Positions 37,101 to 46,123 are shown, counted from the stretch's first letter. The stretch is 64,000 bases of DNA from Deminuibacter soli (GCF_003412455.1 NZ_QTJU01000001.1:1178001-1242000), one strand, 5' to 3'. Made by a program: numbers and translations. Notes: generated by a model not told the origin, from the sequence alone.

Positions 37101-37267
37101 GTGCTGTTAGCGTTACCAGGGCTGAAAACCACTACAGGTTGTACCGCACACTGGAAGAAATTCACACACTGCCGAATGTAACCTATCTGGCAAAAGTGCG
37201 TAACCAGGACGAAATGGAAGAAAAAGCTGAGAAAGGTGCAAAAGCAGAAACGAAGAAAGAAGCTTAG
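34124..37267 (+). CDS. actB: Alternative complex III iron-sulfur subunit ActB
   Basis: 1047 residues. The N-terminus has a Tat-like motif (TPRRDFLKYLGFSTAAAAVAASCE, about 47-70), the usual TAT-variant of ActB. Residues about 80-730 resemble a molybdopterin oxidoreductase, but in this family no Mo cofactor is bound. Residues about 775-1000 are ferredoxin-like, with clusters starting CFGCGACVVACH (Cys786 onward), CQHCDNAPCENVCPVDA, CVGTRYCANNCPYKVRRF and later CSFCVQR and CQQACST. It carries three 4Fe-4S and one 3Fe-4S cluster in known complexes. Periplasmic, bound to ActC and ActF. Confidence 0.95.
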   Translation: MEQKKYWQSFGELNNSEAYQQSSKDEFQEELNIPFEDSKGLFKGVTPRRDFLKYLGFSTAAAAVAASCEIPVKKAIPFANKPEDIVPGVANYYATTYVQDGDVVSVLAKVRDGRPIKLEGNEMSPLTGGGTSARVQASVLELYDTARLRFPTIDGKEATFNDIDKAIGSDLAGLGGAPVVLLTSTVTSPTTKEAIAQFLAKYPGSRHVVYDAVSATGILLANEATYGKRAIPNYRFDNAKVIVSLGADFLGTWLGGSNEYSLQYVKGRKLTDKKLDMNKHYQFESMMSLTGSNSDERFLHRPSEANAVTLALLSAVNGQGANGITDAKLKAGIEKAARDLLANKGAALVVSGSNDVNVQIVVNAINEVLQSGGKTIDWSSTVNYRQGVDSDFAKLVDDLNAGTVGGLLIYGANPAYTWYDTKKFISGLQKVRVKVSFNPKADETTQLVKYVIPDHHFLESWGDAEPKSGYISLMQPTISPLFKTRQWQDSLLKWAGATADYLGFVKQYWIGKLGSESAWDKALQDGVVNPATEPAATAATFNAAGVAAASAALGSAVRKGKYELVIYEKTGIGVNGAANPWLQELPDPVTRATWDNYAVISPALAKSLLGIDLARNGDSDSYEVHPDKPVIKITANGKEITLPAVIIPGTQPDTIAIAIGYGRTEKMGKAVVGSGKDAFPFTSYNGASVVNTVTDVTVAEVKGETYRIAMTQTHGVYATPQGVRTEVIKEMPLSEYQKHPSVILEEREEELKPFGGVADFEKKGTIYTYHDKPGIHWGMSIDMNSCFGCGACVVACHAENNVPVVGKAEVARFHDMHWLRIDRYYSGDMENPNVVFQPMMCQHCDNAPCENVCPVDATPHSSEGMNMMAYNRCVGTRYCANNCPYKVRRFNWADFMGADSFPNNQDELSDVVLMMNDELTRMVLNPDVTVRSRGVMEKCSFCVQRTQEGKLTAKKEGRPLKSGENNEWDVKTACQQACSTNAIVFGNINDTKSAVSVTRAENHYRLYRTLEEIHTLPNVTYLAKVRNQDEMEEKAEKGAKAETKKEA

Positions 37268-37344
37268 TTGCCTTGTTTAAACAGAAGATAGAAGTTATTC
37301 TCATTAAAAGATAATAACCGGGTAAGCCGGATAAACCATACCAG

Positions 37345-38790
37345 ATGCATTTGAAATACGAATCACAGCTAAGGGAACCATTGGTTAGTGGTAATAAGGA
37401 TTATCACCAGGTGTCAGAAGACATTTGTCGCCCTATAGAAGTTAAGCCTACCAAACTGTGGTATGTTGGCTTTTTTATCGCGATTACATTTTTATGTTTC
37501 GGTGTGTATTGCGTTTACAGGGAGGTTACGTATGGTATTGGCCAGTGGAACCTGAATAAAACCATTGGATGGGGTTGGGATATCACCAACTTCGTATGGT
37601 GGGTAGGTATTGGTCACGCAGGTACACTGATCTCAGCGATCCTGTTGCTGTTCCGCCAGGGATGGAGAACAGGTGTAAACCGTGCAGCAGAAGCGATGAC
37701 GATTTTCGCGGTAATGTGCGCAGGCCAGTTCCCTGTATTCCACATGGGCCGTGTATGGATGGCCTTCTTTGTACTGCCTTACCCCAACACCCGCGGTCCG
37801 TTATGGCCTAACTTTAACTCTCCGCTGCTGTGGGACGTATTCGCGATCTCTACTTACCTGACCGTTTCTTTATTATTCTGGTACAGCGGTTTGCTGCCCG
37901 ACTTTGCAACAGTGCGCGACAGGGCTAAAACCAAACTGCGCAAAATGTTATATGGTGTTGCAGCGTTTGGCTGGACAGGTTCTACCAAACACTGGCAGCG
38001 TCACGAATCATTGTCACTGGTACTGGCAGGTTTAAGTACCCCACTGGTACTTTCTGTACACACCATTGTATCGTTTGACTTTGCCACATCGGTTATCCCG
38101 GGCTGGCACACCACCATCTTCCCTCCTTACTTCGTTGCGGGTGCGGTATTCTCCGGCTTCGCAATGGTACAAACACTGATGCTGATGCTGCGTAAAGTGT
38201 TTTTACTGGAAGATTATATTACCATGGGTCACATTGAAGCAATGAACAAGGTTATCGTATTAACCGGTTCAATTGTAGGTGTGGCTTACTTAACCGAGCT
38301 GTTCATGGGCTGGTACAGCCAGAACAAATTTGAGGGGTACACATTCTGGTACAGCCGCGCCAACCTGTTCAGCCCTTATGGCTGGAGCTACTGGGGTATG
38401 ATGGCCTGTAACGTAATCAGCCCGCAGATTTTCTGGTTCCGCAAGCTGAGAAGGAACATTTATGTAACCTTCTTCATGAGTATCATTGTAAACATCGGTA
38501 TGTGGTTCGAACGTTTTGTAATCATCGTTACTTCACTGTACCGCGATTACCTGCCTTCGAGCTGGAGCCCTTACTACAGCCCCACTATCTGGGAAATGGG
38601 CTTCTACCTGGGTACATTCGGTTTGTTCTTTACCTGCTTCTTCCTTTTCGCGAAATATTTCCCTGTTATCGCTATCGCCGAGATCAAGGCTGTACTGAAA
38701 ACCAGCGGCGAAAACTTCAAGGAAACCGTTGGCAAGGAAGAAGAAATGCAACCGGAAACATTTGCGCACGAATACGCACATGCCCACTAG
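37345..38790 (+). CDS. actC: Alternative complex III membrane subunit ActC (NrfD/PsrC family)
   Basis: 481 residues with about ten hydrophobic segments. It has the NrfD-like quinol-site landmarks of ActC: FVWWVGIGHAGTLISAILLLF, FHMGRVWMAFFVLPYPN, VHTIVSFDFATSVIPGWHTTIFPPYFVAGA and LTELFMGWYS. It oxidises menaquinol at the periplasmic side and hands electrons to ActB. The C-terminus is a Glu/Lys cytoplasmic tail. Spacing to actB (77 bp) and actD (94 bp) is loose but same strand without terminators. Confidence 0.95.
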   Translation: MHLKYESQLREPLVSGNKDYHQVSEDICRPIEVKPTKLWYVGFFIAITFLCFGVYCVYREVTYGIGQWNLNKTIGWGWDITNFVWWVGIGHAGTLISAILLLFRQGWRTGVNRAAEAMTIFAVMCAGQFPVFHMGRVWMAFFVLPYPNTRGPLWPNFNSPLLWDVFAISTYLTVSLLFWYSGLLPDFATVRDRAKTKLRKMLYGVAAFGWTGSTKHWQRHESLSLVLAGLSTPLVLSVHTIVSFDFATSVIPGWHTTIFPPYFVAGAVFSGFAMVQTLMLMLRKVFLLEDYITMGHIEAMNKVIVLTGSIVGVAYLTELFMGWYSQNKFEGYTFWYSRANLFSPYGWSYWGMMACNVISPQIFWFRKLRRNIYVTFFMSIIVNIGMWFERFVIIVTSLYRDYLPSSWSPYYSPTIWEMGFYLGTFGLFFTCFFLFAKYFPVIAIAEIKAVLKTSGENFKETVGKEEEMQPETFAHEYAHAH

Positions 38791-38884
38791 CATACGGCCT
38801 GCAGAAAGGCATTGAATATAACTGATTGATTAAAATAATTGTACTCACTAAACTTCCTGTAAAGGGAATCACAAGGGGTAGTAT

Positions 38885-39472
38885 ATGGCAAAAAAGAAAT
38901 TCGTAGTAGGTTGCTTTGATGACGAAGCAGTTTTGTTTCCCGCAGTAAAAAAAGTTCGTACTGCTGGCTACAAGATACATGATATATATACGCCATTCCC
39001 GGTACATGGTCTCGACCATGCAATGGGTTTGCGTGAAACCAGTTTGCATACAGCAGGTTTTATCTATGGTATTACCGGTACCACTACTGCCTTAAGCGGT
39101 ATTGGCTGGGTGTTTACCAAAGACTGGCCTGTAAACATCGGTGGTAAACCCCACTTTGATTTGCCGGCCTGGATTCCCATTACTTTCGAGTTAACGGTAT
39201 TGTTTGCAGCGGTGGGCATGGTGCTTACTTTCTGCTACCTGTGCCAGCTGTCTCCGTTCATTAAAAAGCATCACTTCCACGAGCGTGCAACAGACGATCT
39301 GTTTGTGATGGTAATTGAGTGCACAGAGAAAACAAATTCCGATGATCTCCAGGCTTTCCTGCGTACCAATGGTGCGGTGGAAGTAAACGTACAGAATGCT
39401 GAACCCGGATGGTGGTTAGGTTTGTACGGTAAAGAAGATCAGCTGATCAGAGACACACAGGTAGTTGCTTAA
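38885..39472 (+). CDS. actD: Alternative complex III subunit ActD (DUF3341)
   Basis: 195 residues. An N-terminal cytoplasmic domain (FVVGCFDDEAVLFPAVKKVRTAGYKIHDIYTPFPVHGLDHAMG) is followed by two transmembrane hairpin helices (about 57-78 and 97-120) and a C-terminal soluble domain with PFIKKHHFHERATDDLFVMVIE. This layout is typical DUF3341. It is a structural membrane subunit between ActC and ActF. Its stop is 24 bases before the actE ATG. Confidence 0.93.
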   Translation: MAKKKFVVGCFDDEAVLFPAVKKVRTAGYKIHDIYTPFPVHGLDHAMGLRETSLHTAGFIYGITGTTTALSGIGWVFTKDWPVNIGGKPHFDLPAWIPITFELTVLFAAVGMVLTFCYLCQLSPFIKKHHFHERATDDLFVMVIECTEKTNSDDLQAFLRTNGAVEVNVQNAEPGWWLGLYGKEDQLIRDTQVVA

Positions 39473-39496
39473 TAAGAATTGAACCAAGAATTGCAA

Positions 39497-40144
39497 ATGA
39501 AAAAGATATCAATAATCATAGCTGTTTTTGCTGCAGGCATTGCCCTGGTAAGCTGTGGCGACGGCCTGAAACGCAAGCCAGGTACTGTTTACATGCCAGA
39601 TATGGGCGACAGCCGTGCATACGAAACTTATGCTGATCACAGCATACTGGAAAAGAAAGGTATTTTTTATAACAATAAACCCGTTGCAGGCACTATTGCC
39701 CGTGGCGAGGAAATGCCTTTCCTGTTAACAAAAGATCTTCCCGGTGATACTGCCAACTACGTTGCCTCCAAACAGGTAGCCAACCCGGTTACTTCGCTGA
39801 ATGCAAAAGAAACAGCAGAAGCAGAACGCCTGTACCTGGTGAACTGTGGTATTTGCCACGGCGCCAAACTGGATGGCAATGGCCCGCTGTATAAAGACGG
39901 CAAAGGCCCGTTCCCCGCAAAACCTGCTACACTGGTAGGCGACGCGAAATACGAAGCAATGCCTGACGGACAAATGTTTTACTCTGTTACCTATGGTAAA
40001 AACCTGATGGGTAGTTACGCTTCACAGCTGTCTCGCAAACAGCGCTGGGCGGTAATACATTATATCAAGTCAAAACAATCGGCTGGAAAAGCTCCAAGCG
40101 CGCCGGCAGCAGCAGCTGACAGCAGTGCTACAGCGAAGAAATAG
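39497..40144 (+). CDS. actE: Alternative complex III mono-haem cytochrome c ActE
   Basis: 215 residues from the ATG at 39497; a TTG at 39479 adds six residues. N-terminal lipoprotein signal with lipobox LVSC (Cys about 20), so it is anchored by lipid at the periplasmic face. One haem site, CGICHG (about residue 119), and a Met ligand candidate in KNLMGSYASQL. C-terminal tail is Ala/Ser-rich. Together with ActA it forms the electron exit path of the complex toward the oxidase. Part of the act-cox operon. Confidence 0.93.
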   Translation: MKKISIIIAVFAAGIALVSCGDGLKRKPGTVYMPDMGDSRAYETYADHSILEKKGIFYNNKPVAGTIARGEEMPFLLTKDLPGDTANYVASKQVANPVTSLNAKETAEAERLYLVNCGICHGAKLDGNGPLYKDGKGPFPAKPATLVGDAKYEAMPDGQMFYSVTYGKNLMGSYASQLSRKQRWAVIHYIKSKQSAGKAPSAPAAAADSSATAKK

Positions 40145-40189
40145 CGTTAGAAAGTAATAATCACTTAACCTGAGATAAAAGAGATTACA

Positions 40190-41419
40190 ATGGCATCTAT
40201 CAGAGAGCAATTTGAGATACCCGGAAAATTGAAAACATGGTCTTACGCCCTCATCGGTGTAGGCGTGCTGGCCTTTATCCTGGGTTTGGTAACCAAAGGA
40301 ATCGGCGGCAATGAGCATGACCACAACGTGTTTATAGGTACCCTGATGTACAACAGTATCTTCTTCACGCTGATATGCAACGCCTCCATGTTCTTCATCT
40401 GCGCCACAACACTGGCTATGGGCGGCTGGCAGGTTGTATTCCGCCGTATACCCGAAGCCATTTCTACCATGGTGCCGATTTTTGGTTCAATCACTTTCGT
40501 TATACTGTTGTATATCATTGGCAGCCACAATCATCATATTTACCATTGGTTAAGTGAAGAGGCAAAATCAGATCCGGTGCTGAAAGGCAAACTGGGCTTC
40601 CTGAATCCCACGTTCTATATTACCTGGTCTGTACTCACCATTGGCCTGTGGAGCGTACTCGGCGCCCGCATCCGTAAACTCAGCAGCGAAGCTGATGACG
40701 CCATCACCATGAATGGTGAAGCGGGTCAGAGCTTTATCTGGAGAAACACCGTTTCTGCCGCGCTGTTTATCGTATGGTTTGCCTTAACCGTAGGTTCTAC
40801 TGTTCCCTGGTTGTGGATGATGAGCATTGATGCACATTGGTACAGCACCATGTACAGCTGGTACACTTTTGCTAGCTCATTTGTATCTGGTATGTCGCTG
40901 ATTGCCCTGTGGGTAGTTTATCTCAAAAACAAAGGTTACCTGGAATATGCCAACGAAGAGCACCTGCACGATATTGGTAAATTCATGTTTGCATTCTCTA
41001 TTTTCTGGACATACCTGTGGTTTTCACAGTACATGCTCATCTGGTATGCGAACATTCCTGAAGAAACCATTTACTTCAAACACCGTGTTCAGGGACCATA
41101 CAGAGGCCTGTTTTTCTTAAACATTATTCTCAATTTCGTTTGCCCCATCTTAATTTTGATGAAAAGAGGCGCGAAAAGGAACTATACGCTCATTACCTTT
41201 ATGTCGGTGCTCATTATATTCGGCCACTGGGTTGATTTTTACCAGATGGTAATGGGCAGCATCTCTAAAGAAGAAGTAACTCTCGGCTGGCTCGATTTCG
41301 GAATAGCTGCTTTATTTGTGGGACTGATGATTTTCTTCGTGGCAAAAGCTCTGGCCAAAAAGCCTTTGATGCCGAAATACCACCCATTTCTCAAAGAAAG
41401 TATCATTCACCATACATAA
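40190..41419 (+). CDS. actF: Alternative complex III membrane subunit ActF
   Basis: 409 residues, ten hydrophobic segments. It is the second NrfD-type subunit: SYALIGVGVLAFILGLV, FIGTLMYNSIFFTLICNASMFFICATT, AGQSFIWRNTVSAALFIVWFALTVGSTVPWLWMMSIDAHWYSTMYSWYTF and FWTYLWFSQYMLIWYANIPEETIYF. It is thought to contribute to proton movement with ActC, although it lacks the iron-sulfur contact. An 80-bp gap separates it from coxB, with a small GCCGG hairpin but no T run. Confidence 0.94.
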   Translation: MASIREQFEIPGKLKTWSYALIGVGVLAFILGLVTKGIGGNEHDHNVFIGTLMYNSIFFTLICNASMFFICATTLAMGGWQVVFRRIPEAISTMVPIFGSITFVILLYIIGSHNHHIYHWLSEEAKSDPVLKGKLGFLNPTFYITWSVLTIGLWSVLGARIRKLSSEADDAITMNGEAGQSFIWRNTVSAALFIVWFALTVGSTVPWLWMMSIDAHWYSTMYSWYTFASSFVSGMSLIALWVVYLKNKGYLEYANEEHLHDIGKFMFAFSIFWTYLWFSQYMLIWYANIPEETIYFKHRVQGPYRGLFFLNIILNFVCPILILMKRGAKRNYTLITFMSVLIIFGHWVDFYQMVMGSISKEEVTLGWLDFGIAALFVGLMIFFVAKALAKKPLMPKYHPFLKESIIHHT

Positions 41420-41499
41420 GGAGTTCGTTAGCAGCCGGTTTGGCCGGCAGTTTGGAAAAAGTGTTTTATTTCAAGAATTAGAAAATTACTGATAGCGTT

Positions 41500-42606
41500 A
41501 TGTCAATGTTTTTTACCATCGCAGTGATCGTACTGGTCTTTCTGGTAATCTTCCAGATTGCTAAAGCCAGTGAATATGTATCGGTGCTGAAAGGAGAAGA
41601 AAAGTCGCGTGCACAGGCCAACAAGCTCAATGGTTTTTTTATGATTGCGTTTCTTGTGCTCGGTTTGATTGGTGTGTACTGGTGCAATAAACTGTTGTTT
41701 CATAAAACATTACTGGCTCGTGAGGCTAGCAGCATCCAGGGTGAAAGAGTTGATTCCATGCTGTGGGTTACCCTGATTATTACCGGTGTTGTGTTTTTCC
41801 TTACGCAGATAGCACTGTTCGCTTTTGCCTATAAATTCCAGGAAAACCCCAAACGCAAAGCGTTTTATTTTCCGCACAATAACACCATGGAGCTGATCTG
41901 GACCGTAGTTCCTGCCATTACCCTTACCATCCTGGTAGTAATTGGTTTGCGTAACTGGTTCTTCTTCACCAGCGAAGCACCGCAGAATGCGCTGCACATT
42001 GAGGTTACCGGCAAGCAGTTCGGCTGGATTTTCCGCTACCCCGGTCACGACAACAACTTTGGTAAAAAATATTTCCGCGTTATCGACGCGGCCAGCAACC
42101 CCCTGGGTTTGATCTGGCAGGACAATGCAGGTCTGAAGCTGAAAGACGATCCTGCAACGCACGATGATATTGTAACCGAGCAAACCGTATACGTGGTTAA
42201 AAACCGCCCTGTACAGTTTATCATCAACTCGCGCGACGTAATTCATGACGTAGGCTTACCCGAATTCCGTATGAAAATGGATGCGGTGCCAGGTACACCT
42301 ACCACTATGTGGTTTACTCCCAAATTCACTACCAAAGAAATGAAGGAGAGAACTGGCAATCCTGATTTCCAGTACGAAATCAGCTGCGACCAGATGTGTG
42401 GTAACGGTCACTACTCTATGAAAGGTGTGGTGGAAGTGGTTACACAGGAAGAGTATGACCTGTGGCTGGCTAAACAAAAGCCTTCTTACCTCAGTGCATT
42501 CCCTCCTGCAGAAGCAAAACCTGCAGCTGCGGCAGCCCCTGCTGCTGACAGTGCAAAAACTGCTAAAGCCACAGGCGCTGCGGCAACGGATAAAACTAAA
42601 ATATAA
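41500..42606 (+). CDS. coxB: Cytochrome c oxidase subunit II
   Basis: 368 residues. The CuA site is intact: His in VIHDVGLPEFRMKMDAVPG (about 249) and CDQMCGNGHYSM (Cys, Cys, His, Met, about 293-304), with aromatic pathway GWIFRYPG near 178. Four hydrophobic helices precede the cupredoxin domain (about 3-20, 45-66, 86-110 and 128-150), two more than in classic CoxB. The C-terminus is Ala/Lys-rich and has no fused cytochrome c. It receives electrons from the act complex. Same operon as coxA. Confidence 0.96.
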   Translation: MSMFFTIAVIVLVFLVIFQIAKASEYVSVLKGEEKSRAQANKLNGFFMIAFLVLGLIGVYWCNKLLFHKTLLAREASSIQGERVDSMLWVTLIITGVVFFLTQIALFAFAYKFQENPKRKAFYFPHNNTMELIWTVVPAITLTILVVIGLRNWFFFTSEAPQNALHIEVTGKQFGWIFRYPGHDNNFGKKYFRVIDAASNPLGLIWQDNAGLKLKDDPATHDDIVTEQTVYVVKNRPVQFIINSRDVIHDVGLPEFRMKMDAVPGTPTTMWFTPKFTTKEMKERTGNPDFQYEISCDQMCGNGHYSMKGVVEVVTQEEYDLWLAKQKPSYLSAFPPAEAKPAAAAAPAADSAKTAKATGAAATDKTKI

Positions 42607-42670
42607 TATAAAGGCAAGACCACCTTTATACAATCGATAAACAACACTTAGTTCTAATAAAGAGTTTGAT

Positions 42671-44488
42671 ATGAGTAACGAAGCTGTTTTGCACGGAAAC
42701 GTTGGGGTCGGCCACTCGCATGATGCACATGCGGATCATGGTCATGGCCACCATCATGAAACATTTATCACCAAGTATGTATTTAGCCAGGATCATAAAA
42801 TGATCGGCAAACAATTCCTGATTACCGGTATGGTTTGGGCTATTCTGGGTGGTTTAATGTCTGTATTGTTTCGTTTACAGCTGGGCTATCCTGATTCTTC
42901 TTTTCCCTGGTTGGAAGATATTCTTGGCAAATGGGCGAAAGGTGGTCATATCTCTGCCGAAGCTTATTATGCCCTGGTTACCACGCACGGTACCGTACTG
43001 GTATTCTTCGTGTTAACGGCTGGTTTGAGCGGTACCTTCTCTAACTTCCTTATTCCGTTGCAGGTTGGTGCCCGCGATATGGCGTCTCCTTTAATGAATA
43101 TGCTCAGCTACTGGTTCTTCTTTATGGCGAGCGTAGTAATGCTGTCTTCCCTGTTTGTGGAAACCGGTCCGTTTAGCGGTGGCTGGACTGCCTACCCTCC
43201 ACTGAGTGCTTTGGGTGATGCGTCGGACGGTTCTAAAACGGGTATGGATCTGTGGCTGGTTGCCATGGCACTGTTCGTAGTGTCGCAGCTGCTGGCAGGT
43301 TTGAACTATATCGCTACTATCTTAAACATGCGTACCAAGGGTATGAGCATGACACGCCTGCCGCTGACTATCTGGGCGCTGTTCTTTACTGCCGTACTGG
43401 GTGTATTGTCATTCCCTGTATTATTCTCCGGTTTCATCCTGCTGATATTCGACCGTAACTTCGGTACCAGCTTCTACCTGTCTGATATCTTTATTGCCAG
43501 CGTAGGTGCGTTGCCAAATGAAGGCGGTAGCGCCATCCTGTACCAGCACTTGTTCTGGTTCCTGGGTCACCCAGAGGTATACATCATCCTGTTACCGGCC
43601 ATGGGTATGGCTTCTGAAATTATTTCTACCAACGCACGCAAACCCATCTTCGGTTACATGGCCATGGTTGGTTCACTGTTTGCGATTGTTGTACTCGGCT
43701 TCCTGGTATGGGCGCACCATATGTTTGTCACGGGCCTCAATCCGTTCCTGGGTTCCATCTTCGTATTGATGACCCTGCTGATTGCGGTGCCAAGCGCCAT
43801 CAAGGTATTTAACTGGTTAACAACCCTGTGGAGAGGTAATATCCGCTTTACGCCCGGTATGCTGTTCGCTATCGGTTTCGTAAGCCTGTTCATCTCCGGT
43901 GGTTTAACCGGTATCTGGCTGGGTAACTCTGCACTGGATATTCACCTGCACGATACTTATTTCGTAATTGCCCACTTCCATATTGTAATGGGTGTGGCCT
44001 CTATGTTCGGTATGTTTGCCGGTGTTTACCACTGGTTCCCTAAAATGTATGGCCGTTACATGAACCACACACTGGCATACACACACTTCTGGTTAACCCT
44101 CATTGGTGCTTACCTCATTTTCTGGCCTATGCACTACGAAGGTTTGGCCGGTATGCCACGCCGCTACTACGATTACGGCAACTGGGAAAGCTTTAAACAA
44201 TTCCTGGAACTGAACAGGTTTATCAGCACCGTGGTAATCATCGTGTTCTGTGTGCAGCTCCTGTTCCTGTTCAACTTCTTCTACTCTATTTTCAAAGGAA
44301 GAAAAGTAACTACCCTGAACCCATGGGGTTCCAATACACTCGAGTGGACTACACCAATCAGGCCCGGTCACGGCAACTGGCCCGGCGAAATTCCTGAAGT
44401 TCACCGTTGGGCATATGATTACGGTAAAGATGGCCAGGATTTCATTCCGCAAACCACACCGGTTGGCGACAATGAGAGCCACCACTAA
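42671..44488 (+). CDS. coxA: Cytochrome c oxidase subunit I
   Basis: 605 residues, about 12 helices after a His-rich N-terminus (GHSHDAHADHGHGHHHET, about 13-30). Haem-copper landmarks: TTHGTVLVFF (low-spin haem His), WFLGHPEVYI (CuB His and the cross-linked Tyr), WAHHMFVTG (two CuB His) and HDTYFVIAHFHIVMG (haem His pair). This is an A-type proton-pumping oxidase that reduces oxygen to water. The His-rich leader could bind metal. A strong terminator follows 49 bases after the stop. Confidence 0.97.
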   Translation: MSNEAVLHGNVGVGHSHDAHADHGHGHHHETFITKYVFSQDHKMIGKQFLITGMVWAILGGLMSVLFRLQLGYPDSSFPWLEDILGKWAKGGHISAEAYYALVTTHGTVLVFFVLTAGLSGTFSNFLIPLQVGARDMASPLMNMLSYWFFFMASVVMLSSLFVETGPFSGGWTAYPPLSALGDASDGSKTGMDLWLVAMALFVVSQLLAGLNYIATILNMRTKGMSMTRLPLTIWALFFTAVLGVLSFPVLFSGFILLIFDRNFGTSFYLSDIFIASVGALPNEGGSAILYQHLFWFLGHPEVYIILLPAMGMASEIISTNARKPIFGYMAMVGSLFAIVVLGFLVWAHHMFVTGLNPFLGSIFVLMTLLIAVPSAIKVFNWLTTLWRGNIRFTPGMLFAIGFVSLFISGGLTGIWLGNSALDIHLHDTYFVIAHFHIVMGVASMFGMFAGVYHWFPKMYGRYMNHTLAYTHFWLTLIGAYLIFWPMHYEGLAGMPRRYYDYGNWESFKQFLELNRFISTVVIIVFCVQLLFLFNFFYSIFKGRKVTTLNPWGSNTLEWTTPIRPGHGNWPGEIPEVHRWAYDYGKDGQDFIPQTTPVGDNESHH

Positions 44489-44536
44489 TAATATATTGAA
44501 TTTGTTACCTGGCGGGCAACCGGCAGGGTAAAAGCC

Positions 44537-44567
44537 TGATGCCCTGAGAAATCAGGGCATCATTTTT
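44537..44567 (+). terminator. Strong intrinsic terminator after coxA
   Basis: 11-bp perfect stem TGATGCCCTGA (44537-44547) with TCAGGGCATCA (44552-44562), GAAA tetraloop, then five T. It lies between coxA and the heme O synthase gene and should end or reduce the act-coxBA transcript. Confidence 0.9.
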
Positions 44568-44597
44568 AGAACGAATATTGTGGCGCAAAGTAATTTA

Positions 44598-45506
44598 ATG
44601 ACGGCAAACGCAGATATAACCCGCTCACGGGCCTCATGGGTGCAGAAACTGAAAGATTACCAGCAGCTGGTGAAATTTACGCTGAGTTTTACGGTAGTGT
44701 TTTCCTGTGTTATCTGTTACCTGCTGGCACCCAAGGTAGTGGTGTACGATGTAAAGATGATTGTGCTGTTGTTTATTGCAGGCCTCCTGGTAACAGGCAG
44801 TGCCAATGCCATTAACCAGGCAGTGGAAAAAGACACCGATGCGCAAATGAAGCGCACGGGCAGCAGGCCGGTGGCCAGCGGCAGAATGTCGCAGCAGGAA
44901 GCCTACACTTTTGCATTGCTGGCAGGTGTTGCCGGTGTGCTGATGATGTGGTACTTTTTTAATTTTTCATCAGCCCTGGTATCGGCATTCAGTCTGTTTT
45001 TGTACGCGTTTATTTACACGCCTTTAAAAAAGGTAAGTTCCATCGCTGTGCTGGTAGGCGCCTTTCCCGGTGCACTGCCCTGCCTGATAGGCTGGGTAGC
45101 AGGCAACAACGATTTCGGCGCAGGCGGATGGGCACTTTTCGGGATACAGTTTTTATGGCAGTTCCCCCATTTCTGGGCCATTGCCTGGGTAGCGCATAAC
45201 GACTACAGCCGCGTTGGTTTTAAATTACTGCCCTCTGATAAAGGGCCCACAAGGTTTACCGCGCTGCAGGCCGTTATGTATGCCGTACTGATGATACCGG
45301 TAGGCATGCTGCCTTACTATTTTGGTTTAACCGGTATGGTAAGCCTGTGGATTGTGGTGGCAGCCAACCTGTTTATGGTGGTACAGTGTGTTCGATTGTA
45401 CAAAGAGATGGATGTAAAGGCGGCACGCAGGGTCATGTTCAGCAGTTATATATACCTGCCGATTGTATTTCTTGCATTGCTGGCCGATAAAATACACCTG
45501 GTATAA
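44598..45506 (+). CDS. ctaB: Protoheme IX farnesyltransferase (heme O synthase)
   Basis: 302 residues from the ATG at 44598; a GTG at 44580 would add six. UbiA-type prenyltransferase with about nine helices. Motifs: NAINQAVEKDTDAQMKRTGSRPVASGRM (Asp-rich diphosphate site, about 80-105) and WALFGIQFLWQFPHFWAIAWVAHNDYSRVGFKLLPSDKG. It adds a farnesyl group to haem b for the oxidase haem o/a. It is the first gene after the coxA terminator, probably with its own promoter. Equivalent to CyoE. Confidence 0.96.
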   Translation: MTANADITRSRASWVQKLKDYQQLVKFTLSFTVVFSCVICYLLAPKVVVYDVKMIVLLFIAGLLVTGSANAINQAVEKDTDAQMKRTGSRPVASGRMSQQEAYTFALLAGVAGVLMMWYFFNFSSALVSAFSLFLYAFIYTPLKKVSSIAVLVGAFPGALPCLIGWVAGNNDFGAGGWALFGIQFLWQFPHFWAIAWVAHNDYSRVGFKLLPSDKGPTRFTALQAVMYAVLMIPVGMLPYYFGLTGMVSLWIVVAANLFMVVQCVRLYKEMDVKAARRVMFSSYIYLPIVFLALLADKIHLV

Positions 45507-45541
45507 CAGGCATTTACAAGCGAAAACAAATTTTGATAACG

Positions 45542-46123
45542 ATGTATATGGAGAATACGGTGAGTACAGAAAGAAAGCGCATACATCCCCACAAATTTAC
45601 CCTGTGGGTTGCCATGGGAAGCATCGTAATGATGTTTGCCGGGTTAACCAGTGCCTATATTGTTAAACGCAACCAGAGCAACTGGCTTGAGTTTGGTTTG
45701 CCTGCTGTGTTCTGGTATTCCACTGCGGTAATCATTATCAGCAGTGTTACCATGCACCTGGCGGTAAAAGCATTCAAGGCAAAGGAAATGGCCCGTTACC
45801 GTAAACTTATTACCCTTACAGCCGGCCTGGGTTTGCTGTTTGCAGGGCTGCAGTTTATAGGGTTCAGTGCACTGCACAAAAACGGCGTTCAGTTGTTTGG
45901 TATTGGCAGTAACCCTTCGGCTTCCTTTCTGGGTATTATTACCGGCCTGCACGTGTTACACGTACTGGGTGGCGTGGTAGCTTTGATAGTGAGTTTTGCA
46001 AGGGCTTTCAGGGTACGCACCCGCAGTTACGCAGCTACCCCTGTAGAGGTGGTTGCAACGTACTGGCACTTTGTAGATATACTTTGGATTTACTTATTTA
46101 TATTTTTTAACTGGATAGGATAA
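45542..46123 (+). CDS. Heme-copper oxidase subunit III family protein (first copy)
   Basis: About 193 residues from the ATG at 45542; another ATG at 45548 is also possible. Five hydrophobic helices. Subunit III signatures: HPHKFTLWVAMGSIVMMFAGLTSAYIVKR, GLHVLHVLGGVVALIV and YWHFVDILWIYLFIFFNWIG. It is shorter than classic CoxC and keeps only helices III-VII. Bacteroidota usually carry this short form next to a second one. It is a structural subunit of the oxidase with no redox centre. Confidence 0.92.
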   Translation: MYMENTVSTERKRIHPHKFTLWVAMGSIVMMFAGLTSAYIVKRNQSNWLEFGLPAVFWYSTAVIIISSVTMHLAVKAFKAKEMARYRKLITLTAGLGLLFAGLQFIGFSALHKNGVQLFGIGSNPSASFLGIITGLHVLHVLGGVVALIVSFARAFRVRTRSYAATPVEVVATYWHFVDILWIYLFIFFNWIG

